Below are positions 56,024 through 64,000 of a stretch of 64,000 nucleotides of DNA, one piece after another. The stretch's first letter is position 1. Every line of letters begins with the position of its first letter. The position numbers and the translations under genes were made by a program. This stretch comes from Phlebopus portentosus (taxonomy: Eukaryota; Basidiomycota; Agaricomycetes; Boletales; Boletinellaceae): contig JAYXKI010000004.1 in NCBI GenBank assembly GCA_037892935.1, forward strand, positions 2,046,001 to 2,110,000. The letters run 5' to 3'. A model generated the notes under the pieces. That model was given only the letters and a program-made list of their open reading frames with translations. It was not told the DNA's origin and made no database searches.

Positions 56024-57337
56024 ATGACAGAGCGGAAATCTCCGGAAAGAATCCCTTTCAGCTTGAACGACGGCGAGAGGTGGAGGAGGGACCGTTACGA
56101 TATGCTCAAGGAGCATGGTTACCAGCTCCGTCCTCGATACCATCCAGAGTGGAAACCCTCGTGGACCGCTAAACAGCTACCAGGTGTCCGTGAGGACAGC
56201 TATGTTACCTATGTACGTTTTCTACATGACCCTTTTTACAGATTTAGCTGAATCTGCCACTCATAGCGTCCCAAAGTCATTGACGCAATTCGACTTTCGG
56301 ATGGTATGCGCGTGTCTATCAAGAAACTGAGAAAGGGAAGTAACGAGCTAGGAATAGCCCGTTACCTTGACTCTGAGGAGCTACGTAAGGATCCACGAAA
56401 CATAACTGTTCCGATATTGGACGTATTCAGCGAGGAGGAAGACACGATGGAGTTTATGGTCATGCCTCTCTTAAAGTCGTTCGATGATCCGTTGTTCAGC
56501 TCGGTAGATGAGGTAATCGATTTCATGAACCAGACTCTGCAGGTGAGTTCACCTTTCTCGCTGAGAGAGACAAATAGTATATTCTGGCCTCTTTTAGGGA
56601 TTGTCTTTCATGCATAGTAAAGGAATTGCGCACAGGTAATTACCATAGCACTCATTGCCCGAGTTGTGTGCTAAAGTCGACATATAGAGACTGCTCAGTT
56701 CTGAATATCATGATGGATGCGAGAAAGCTATTTCCGAGGGGCTTTCACCCCACTGCTTCCTGTTTTGATGCATCTGGGAAAAATTTAGCTCGTCCTCGCC
56801 GGCGTCGGGACGTCACTTCCATTAAATATTACTTTATCGACTTTGGTATATCTTCTCGATTCGATGATGCGACGGAGCCCCGGATGGTCACGGGCGAAGA
56901 ATGTCAAGACAAGCAGCTTCCGGAGATTTACCAGGACAAACCGTATAACCCCTTTCCCGTGGATGTCTTTATCCTCGGGAACTTGTTCAAGCACTCCCTC
57001 GTGGAAGTAGGCGAATCTATATCCTTTTTTACTTCAAAGAGGCTCATTTTGTGTAAAGATATACGAGAATCTGGAGTTCCTTGCTCCACTGGCGAATAGA
57101 ATGACTGAAAAGGATCCGGCCTCTCGTCCAACTATTGATGAAGCTCTGATTCATCTTGATGAACTCGTGAAGGAGCAGTCTCCTCGTTCCTTGCGACGTC
57201 TTCTAGTCTGGCAGGACGCCGACAAAGTTGAACGATTTCTGTTTGATATGGGATCTTCGAAGCGGGAAGCGGCTTTTGTAATTAAATCAAGTCTCCGACG
57301 ATTTATTCGGTCTTCACTATCGCACGTTCGCTTTTAG
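56024..57337 (+). CDS. Family-A (HRDC) compact protein kinase, intact
   Basis: ATG 56024: MTERKSPERIPFSLNDGERW, RRDRYDMLKEHGYQLRPRYH, EWKPSW, REDSY. Exon 2: PKVIDAIRLSDGMRVSIKKL (ATP-binding Lys), DPRNITVPILDVFSEEED, VMPLLKSFDDPLF. Exon 3: GLSFMHSKGIAHR with a gtaatt donor inside the Arg codon. Exon 4: DCSVLNIMMDARKLFPRGFH, IKYYFIDFGISSRFDDATEP, KPYNPFPVDVFILGNLF. Last exon: FLAPLANRMTEKDPASRPTI, EAALVI-like helix and SSLSHVRF-TAG at 57337. Here the final exon is not followed by the small terminal intron seen in several relatives. Note DPRNITVP in place of DPRNHCVP. Motifs are complete. The dead copy at 12.8-13.6 kb is its closest relative in the window. Confidence 0.85.
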
Positions 57338-57995
57338 TTATGCGCACGGCACGATTATATGCGAAAATTATATCCAATGTATTTGTTATGCGTTTTCCTT
57401 TGTGCTGAATAATAATAACAATATTTCACGCGTCATTTTCGGCGATTTTCTCGATGAGTCAAGGTTTATCTCCTGGCCTCCCGTCCTTACCTCCGTTTTC
57501 GACAATCCCCCATCATCACCGAAACACCCACAAGCCTGACTTTTGTCGTCGTACCGCGCCGTAGGAATCGCTACCGACCTCCGTTAAAGGTTCTCACCTC
57601 TCCACTTGCTTTCACAGTCCCGCCCGCCCTTGTCGAGCCGTGCTGATCTACCACTTATAGGCTGGGCTTGACAATGGGAACCAGAGCCGCTTTCAGCAGC
57701 TGGCGCCCATCTCCTCTCTTCTTTTCTTCTCTTTTTATCTCGCAATAACGCAATATGTATTTTAGTGGTATTAGAATAGATCATAAAATGTCTTATCCTT
57801 CCCGTGCAGCAAGTCCGAAATGAGGGTTAATATTCAGTCCCGTGACTCGTGCGTTCTGTCTGTCAGGACCCTGAAAACAATGGGGTGTTCCCTTCTTACT
57901 TTCTTCGACGTCGTGCGAGCCGCCTGTATCATTTACTTTCTTTTTGCTCTTTTCAATGGCGGCAGATATGATAGGTCCTGTCGTTGCCAGTTAGT
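57338..57995. other. Intergenic, possible 5' exon of the following TKL gene
   Basis: No firm exon. An ATG frame at about 57882 (MGCSLLTFFDVVRAACIIYF) is hydrophobic and could be a first exon, but the joining is not established. Confidence 0.35.
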
Positions 57996-59282
57996 CAAGC
58001 ATTCTATCTTCGGCTCGTGAAGGACATCAAGCTCACATCGATACAGAGCTCTCCGCTATTGGTATACCAGAAATGGACTATTCCACATTCAGGACAGAAA
58101 AGGTTCTCTTGTCGAGCGGATCCCGCTCTTTTTTTGTCAAGGGTGATATGTACGTTAGTATTCTTGGGAAAACTGAGAAGAAGGCTCGTCCTCTTCATTG
58201 CTTTCTCGTGTTGCTCAACTCATTCTTGCCTCAGAAAGTCGTATTGAAGACAATCAGTGAAAGGTACACAAGGAACGCGAGCAAACTTCAAAAGGAAAAG
58301 CTGATACAGGTACGCATGCTTTGCACAAGGCTCGATGAAAGCTTGCATTATTTTATAGTATTTCGAGCGTGAAGCAGGAATATGGAGACATTCGAGATCC
58401 CATCCAAATATTCTGCAACTCTATGGCTACATGCGGATTCCAGGACAGACATTGCCATCGCTTGTTAGCCCATTCTACGAACTTGGGAATGCACGTTCAT
58501 TCGTAGAGGATCCTTTAAACAGGGGTCTATCAGCAATGAAAAGGATGCAACTAGTAAGTGTTGTGGCGAAGATATCGATACCACAAGAAGACTGAGCAAC
58601 TCCTTTTTGTTATCTAGACCCGTGACGTTGCCCAAGGACTTAACTTCTGTACGCTCTTTCCCATCTACTTATTGTGCAACTGAGCTACTGTACTTATAGC
58701 GATTTGGCTGTCAGTACATACCCAGTCCCCGGTAGTTGTTCATAGGGACCTCAGAGGGGTTCGTTGCATTTGTATTCACAAAATACTATGACCTGACAGT
58801 AACAAGTCCAATGTGCTTGTGCGCGCAACGACTTCTGGCATCACCGGCATACTCATCGACTTCGGTTCCGCAAAACTTTCTGACCAAAATGTGTTTCCTG
58901 TTATGAATTCCACGCAACCTAATGATGACTCTTGGTCACCTCCGGAATACATTTTGGAGCCTAATAAGTACACAGACGGTACGACATGTGGTGACGTGTG
59001 GTCTTTAGCATGCACTTGCTACGAGGTAAACCCACTTTTACCTTCATTCAGACACATTGACTCAACCATTCATTGCAGATTTTTTCGGCGAGAGACCCAT
59101 ATCCCAGAAATTGTGATCTTGAAGATGTTCATGAGATCAAGTTGCTTCCCGACAGGAAGTCAGTGGACATCAGTAATTGTCTCTGGGAGCTGTTAGCTCG
59201 TTGTTGGAGTCATGTGCCTAAGTCGAGACCGTCTGCTTATGACGTAGTCATCGATCTCGAAGGTATCATCTATTCCACGTAG
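57996..59282 (+). CDS. HRD-type TKL protein kinase
   Basis: The first supported exon reads SARE-GHQAHIDTELSAIGIPEM, then DYSTFRTEKVLLSSGSRSFF (Gly-loop). The next exon gives VVLKTISERYTRNASKLQKE (ATP-binding Lys), then EREAGIWRHSRSHPNILQLY, LPSLVSPFYELGNARSFVED, TRDVAQGLNF, VVHRDLRG-SNVLVRATTSG, ILIDFGSAKLSDQNVFPVMN, WSPPEYILEP, CGDVWSLACTCYE, and a C-lobe DISNCLWELLARCWSH with PKSRPSAYDVVIDLEG, ending TAG 59282. All catalytic residues are intact. The intron between the Gly-loop and Lys exons and the true start codon are not certain; ATG 58073 is a fallback. FGSAKL plus NVFPVMNS mirrors the TKL gene at 2.8-4.2 kb (FGSAKL, EVFPIQNS), so these two are sisters. Confidence 0.75.
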
Positions 59283-59427
59283 TAACATGACGCACTTTAT
59301 GTGATGCATATAGTGGATTTTTGTTTTCGAAGAGGATCTGACTATGCATGAATACGTCTAAAGTTGGATATGTAGAGTATTTGTGGAATGAGAATTACAG
59401 AAAATATGAAGTAATGACAAGTAGCTA

Positions 59428-62149
59428 CTATTGCGTCGACACTTTGAGACTATGGATGTCAATTAATAAGTCGTTGGTTTTTGGCCGGTTATCTGGGCTT
59501 GCGCGCCATGTCCGTTGGAGAAAGTCCCGATACCTGACATCAACCCGCTCCTTCTGTGCTGGTAGCATCCCGCTTTTCTTACATTTTTCCACTTGGCCTT
59601 TAGGGATGCCTTCGTATGGTGTTATACCACACATGACCTTTGCGGTCTGTAAGTCCAAACAATTATAAACGTACTGCATGCAAGTTCATACCTCTAGAAA
59701 GACGCAGCCAAAAGCATATATGTCACCGGGACGTGATAACATTATTTCTCCTTTCTTGGCCTGTTTTGCTAGGAGCTCCGGTGCAATGTACGGAGCATTT
59801 GTGCGTTGCATGGATGTGTGATCAAATTCACAAGACTCCTCATCAGGATACGAGATTCCAAAGTCCCCTAGAACCGCAGTATATCCAGACCCAAGTATAT
59901 GACGGATAAGGAGAACGTTTGGCTAATGGAACTGGATTGATTATAAAAGAACATATGACATCATTTTAGCAACGCACTGGCCGGAGGTCTCCATGAATCA
60001 CCTTCATCTTATGCACTGACACAATGTTAGCAAAAGTCTAATCGGGTGTATTAATGAAAAGCATACTATAATCAAGTCCACTTGCAATATCGTACATCTA
60101 TTAAGAATTAGTCATAAGGCGGTAGTAAGGAGTCCAGTGACTTACGTAGCATAGCCTGTCATGTTGATCTGCTGTCCTACCTTCATCGGTGGCAAGAAAC
60201 TGATCTAGTGAAAAATCGCAAGACTGGGAAATGAGACCTGGAAGTTCATGATCTGGATGCACACAAAATCCAAGCAGAGCATTAATGTTCTCGTGATTCA
60301 ATTTGCTCCAGAATGCAGCCTCTCGCAAGAGACGCTGAAAGAATTAGTCGCATTTAGTATGCAATAGCGGAGAACGGTACATCTTTACAAACATTTTTCA
60401 TCCTGGGCGGATCATTTGGCTTCCCAGGTTTAAGAAATTTCACCGCAAGCTTAGCACAAGCTCTTGCATGAGACGAACGTTACTTGTGAATACAATTACA
60501 ATTAAAACACACCTCCCGATTATCATTCACAGCATTGCATTTGAAAACGTTAGCAAACGAGCCGTCGCCCAAAGACTTTTGATAATTGATGACCACGTTT
60601 TTTTCCTCTAGTCTCAGCCTTTTCAAACCTAAAGACACTGTTATAACTTGACAGAACGGAATAGGTACCCATGCTTACCATCAATGGCCTCTTGATTGAA
60701 TTTCGAGTTTCTCTCGCATCTTGCATCGGTAAATATTTCGATACCTTCACTGCTGGATCTGGACATGATGAATGCAATCTTGCTATCCACAATGGAATAG
60801 ACCCTCATCTCCTCCACTGCATCCAGTTGCTCTATGAGACTCTATCCAGAAAATTCAATGAGAAGAATGTTAGCGTGATATGACCAACAATAAAAACAGC
60901 TCACATTTCGATGCAGGCACAAAGTTTTTACGTATTCACTCAGGAAATTGAGCGACGAATAGCCTGCAACGACCCATTTATCATCGGGATAAGAGAGAAC
61001 CATGTCAAAAGCATGAACGACGCTACAATTCCATTAATATTCTTGGCATCTAGGGAGAATAGGTGACATACGGAACGAGTGTCTCGAATACTGTCAAAAC
61101 GTCTCGGATGTTTTCTTGACGTATGTAGAGTAGTCGGATGACATTTTGACTGAGTTGAATTAGAGCAGGGATAACCTCATTTATTACATGTTGGGAATCC
61201 TTATCATTTAATCTGACCAACGACTTGATAATCTAAGTATTCAACCGGCGACATGCCGACAATATATCGTTGACTTACCAACTCCTTCCGTTCCTCTCCG
61301 AGCAATCGATCAAGGAAATCGACTAATTTGGCGGCCAGCGTCTTGACATCAATCCATACCCTCGTCTCTGTGATCCTGATAAGCAAAAATCCTTTTCAAA
61401 CACATAACACATACCCTTTTGTCCCTGGAGAGATTCGGAGCCAGTCCACCATATCATAAAATCGCTATGATTAATGCCAAACACATCCAAGAAGCCCGTG
61501 TCCGTACTCAGTGCATTAAGCTCTACATCAGGACCTACGGATTAAGAAGATACAAAGATAACATCAGCAGAGCAACTCACGCTTGAAGACGACATTCCAT
61601 GTCATGCCAAGGTTACACTTCGCTTCTTCACCACCAAGGCAACGGGCTAAATCGTCCTCCTTGCAGCAGGCTACCGGAGCCAACAATCCATAGCGACTCC
61701 GTCTTTGTGTATAACTCTGAAATGATCTCGATCATCAGACCATGTTATGTAGCCAAAACATCAGATGCTCACGCCATACTCTAGCCTAACTTGCTGGATG
61801 ATTTCCAGAAACCAGCGTGTTCCTGTACGAAAATTCCTCCTGAACACTCTTGTGTACACGTCACGAAGTCGACTCATCCCAATTCGGGTGTCGAGTGCCA
61901 GCTCAGAGTATCCTTGCTCGAATCTGTCATACGCTCAGCTGATGCCGCCATCAGCACTTGAGAGTAAACACATACTCCGCTATCCCTGTCTTTGTTTCGA
62001 CGGTACCTTCGCTAACCACGACACCGACTGCGTTTCTCCTGGCTTGTTGAAGGCCGTTGTACGCAGCAACAAGCTTTTTCAGCTATAGAATTGATCAGCA
62101 CCGTCAGGCACTGGCTTTTACCCCTACTCACTCTATTTTCTGGAGCCAT
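59428..62149 (-). CDS. Non-RD TKL kinase with long N-terminal region
   Basis: ATG 62149 gives MAPENR, intron, LKKLVAAYNGLQQARRNAVG, then FEQGYSELALDTRIGMSRLR, TGTRWFLEIIQQVRLEYG, EDDLARCLGGEEAKCNLGMT, PDVELNALSTDTGFLDVFGI and WIDVKTLAAKLVDFLDRLLG. This long, probably helical N-terminus is of unrecognised type. The kinase domain reads VVINYQKSLGDGSFANVFKC, LAVKFLKPGKPNDPP (Lys), REAAFWSKLNHENINALLGF, LHKMKVIHGDLRP, NVLLIRHILGSG, AVLGDFGISYPDEES, YIAPELLAKQ, RPGDIYAFGCVFLE and KVMCGITPYEGIPKG, ending TAG at 59428. HGD replaces HRD (non-RD), with Lys and DFG kept. The middle of the N-terminus (60.7-61.2 kb) was not fully resolved into exons. Divergent from the kinase at 62478 with a shared upstream region of about 330 bp. 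Confidence 0.75.
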
Positions 62150-62477
62150 CGTACGCGGTGCAGGTCAAGTGAAAGTGCAATAAATTACAGGGAGACTTGA
62201 ATCGGGGGCGGTGGTTTGATCTGAGAGCCAGCTCGAAATGATCAGGAAAGTTATCCTGGAGCAACTTGGGAGGGCGTCCGTCCGTCATAATGATTGCCTT
62301 TATAACAAAAGGTACACTGTAGAAGTAACCAAGGCAGACGAAAAACAAAGACGGAACAACAGAGTTTGTGAAATTTCCCACGGTAGGCCAGGGACCCCGA
62401 AAGCCTTGAGTCTTTGTTCTACTTCGCGTTTTTGTTTTCCTCCGTTCACACTACACTACACCCTCTACGTTGCCCCT
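62150..62477. promoter_or_regulatory. Shared divergent upstream region of two kinase genes
   Basis: 328 bp lie between the ATG of the minus-strand non-RD TKL kinase and that of the plus-strand family-A kinase. No gene fits here, so both promoters must lie within or overlap it. No specific element was identified. Confidence 0.5.
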
Positions 62478-63863
62478 ATGCGTACACCACGGTCTCGCGA
62501 GAATGCAAGCCCTTTGCATAGTGGAGAAATTGTGTGGAGAGACAGATATTCCATGCTGGAATCGCACGGATATCGCCTGCGTCAGCGATACAAGCCCGGC
62601 TGGAAGCGCTCCTGGCTTGGAACAAAAAAGCCACTGTTTCTACACGAAGATTTCCACTTCCGTACCGTAAGTAGATTGTTGTACAGCGAAGTTATGCGTC
62701 ACCATTCAGCTCTACAGAACTGCTCCATAATGGACGCCGTGAGAATTTCAGATGGTCGAAGAGTCGTCCTGAAGCGCGTGCGGTCCAATAGCGGAGAGCT
62801 CGATATCCATCGCTTCCTGTCGGAACCTCAAAGACTTGAAGATCCTAGAAACCACACGGCGGGTCTGCTTGATGAGTTTGCTGATGACGAGGATCCGAAC
62901 TTCACTTATATCGTTCTGCCCTTGCTGCTGTACTACTATCGGCCCGATTTCTACTTTGTCGACGAGGTGGTAGACTTCTTCAGACAGCTATTGGAAGTAA
63001 GCTGTCGCATCTGATGTTTTACTTTAGTCTCTGACGGGTCTCAGGGAGTTCAATTTATGCATGAAGTTGGCGTAGCACACAGGTAAGTGCGCAGAATGAA
63101 GACGATTCACTGCAACTGACCGGACTTTTCACAGAGATTGTTCCATCCTAAATATCATGATGGATGCCGAGCCTTTGTATCCAAAGGGTTTTCATCCCGT
63201 GGCTTCAATACTGGATGCATCCGGTACCAAGCGCGCGCACCGGAAGCGCCGCCGGGACGTTGGAGGGGTGCGATATTATTTCATCGACTTCGGGATCTCG
63301 TCGAAATTCGAACTTGGAGAAGAGAGGAAGGTGATTGGTATACATGGACAAGATGATGAGGTTCCGGAACTATCAGGATTTGTGCCATACGATCCGTTCT
63401 TGACAGATGTCTTCATCATCGGAAACTTGATTGGAAAGGAATTTCTCAAGGTCGGTAATCCCTCTTTACACAGAACCGTCATTGAATGAGACCTAGAAAT
63501 ACATGAATCTAAGCTTCCTCTCGCCGTTAGTCGAGCAGATGACAAAATCTAACCCAACGGAGAGGTGCACTTCCGAACAGGCCATAGCGATTTTCGACCG
63601 CATCATATCCGAGCAGTCGTGGTTCACGCTTCGATGGAGACTGAAGGAGCAAGACTCCGGTCCGGTTACACACTTCCTGCAAGACGTCGGATCCATCTCC
63701 AGAGAAACCATCAGTCTCGCTAGAACCACACTGGGTATGATCTCTATGCTACACGTTAATCAGTACCTGCTTATTGTCCTGATTACAACAACTCATAGCA
63801 TCGAAATATCGCAACTCAGCACAATTCCTTCTTAATCACCGAAAGATAAAGAAGCAGAGCTAG
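62478..63863 (+). CDS. Family-A (HRDC) compact protein kinase, intact
   Basis: ATG 62478: MRTPRSRENASPLHSGEIVW, RDRYSMLESHGYRLRQRYKP, GWKRSWLGTKK, FLHEDFHF. Exon 2: IMDAVRISDGRRVVLKRVRS (ATP-binding Lys), LEDPRNHTAGLLDEFADDED, VLPLLLYYYRPDFYFVDE. Exon 3: GVQFMHEVGVAHR, donor gtaagt inside the Arg codon. Exon 4: DCSILNIMMDAEPLYPKGFH, VRYYFIDFGISSKFELGEER, PYDPFLTDVFIIGNLIG. Exon 5: FLSPLVEQMTKSNPTERCTS, RWRLKEQDSGPVTHFLQDVG. The terminal exon after a gtatga...catag intron reads ASKYRNSAQFLLNHRKIKKQ-S with TAG at 63863. Complete motifs. It keeps the Trp (SW) whose codon is a stop in the closely related pseudogene at 45.0-46.4 kb. Confidence 0.85.
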
Positions 63864-64000
63864 GCAATTTTCATGCCAGAGTTCCTTGTCAATCGATGAT
63901 ATGCGCCCTTCATTCCGGGACTTGCTGTACAAGAAAGATCAGATCTTTTGTTTTGTACATTCCAAAAGTTGTTGTTAAAATATATATTGCGTTATCGAGT

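Noticed and set aside
1..64000. Transposons, terminal repeats, tRNA or CRISPR arrays
   Set aside because: No transposase or reverse-transcriptase motifs, no regular short repeat-spacer pattern and no cloverleaf were recognised on reading both strands.

Overview
This window comes from a filamentous fungus, most likely a mushroom-forming basidiomycete (Agaricomycetes). The genes are dense, lie on both strands, and are cut by many introns of about 45-70 bp with gtaag/gtatg-type donors. The content is dominated by protein-kinase-like families of the kind known to be expanded in that class. No transposon, rRNA, tRNA or CRISPR array was recognised. About 25 kinase or kinase-derived loci lie in 64 kb, in three lineages. 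(A) Compact kinases of about 380-420 aa have an N-terminal W-R-D-R-Y / G-Y-x-L-R-P-R module, an HRDC..NIM catalytic loop, DFG-I/L-S, and a phase-2 intron that cuts the Arg codon of HRD. (B) Tyrosine-kinase-like (TKL) kinases come as HRD-type (2.8, 27.3, 34.5, 41.7, 58 kb) and non-RD HGD-type with a long helical N-terminus (4.9, 24.4, 31.6, 38.8, 59.4 kb). (C) Divergent kinases with a HeLo-like N-terminus occur at the left edge and at 20.7-22.4 kb.

Layout. 0-9 kb holds the C-terminal part of a family-C pseudokinase, a TKL kinase, and a minus-strand HGA pseudokinase. 8.8-20.3 kb holds family-A genes in every state of repair: intact (10.6 and 17.3 kb), intact except for a broken splice donor (14.9 kb), frameshifted (8.8 and 12.8 kb), and a relic (19.5 kb). 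20.7-43.6 kb is a tandem segmental triplication with a period of about 7.2 kb. Each unit carries the HeLo start (-), a family-A kinase (-), a non-RD TKL kinase (+) and an HRD TKL kinase (-). 44.4-46.4 kb holds two decayed family-A copies. 46.5-50.2 kb is unassigned. 50.2-54.9 kb is a 1,450-aa disordered protein with an F-box-like segment, apparently the only non-kinase gene. 56.0-63.9 kb holds two intact family-A genes and two TKL kinases.

Most striking observation. The triplication breakpoint falls inside the HeLo-kinase gene. Both internal copies keep only the N-terminal 159 codons, joined to 13 new codons and a stop. This gives two HeLo-only open reading frames that lie head-to-tail upstream of TKL kinase copies. 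The locus therefore shows recent domain separation and possible HeLo-TKL fusion in a birth-and-death kinase cluster. A role in self/non-self recognition or regulated cell death is inference only. Exon models are read by eye from splice consensus and from comparison among the paralogues in the window.
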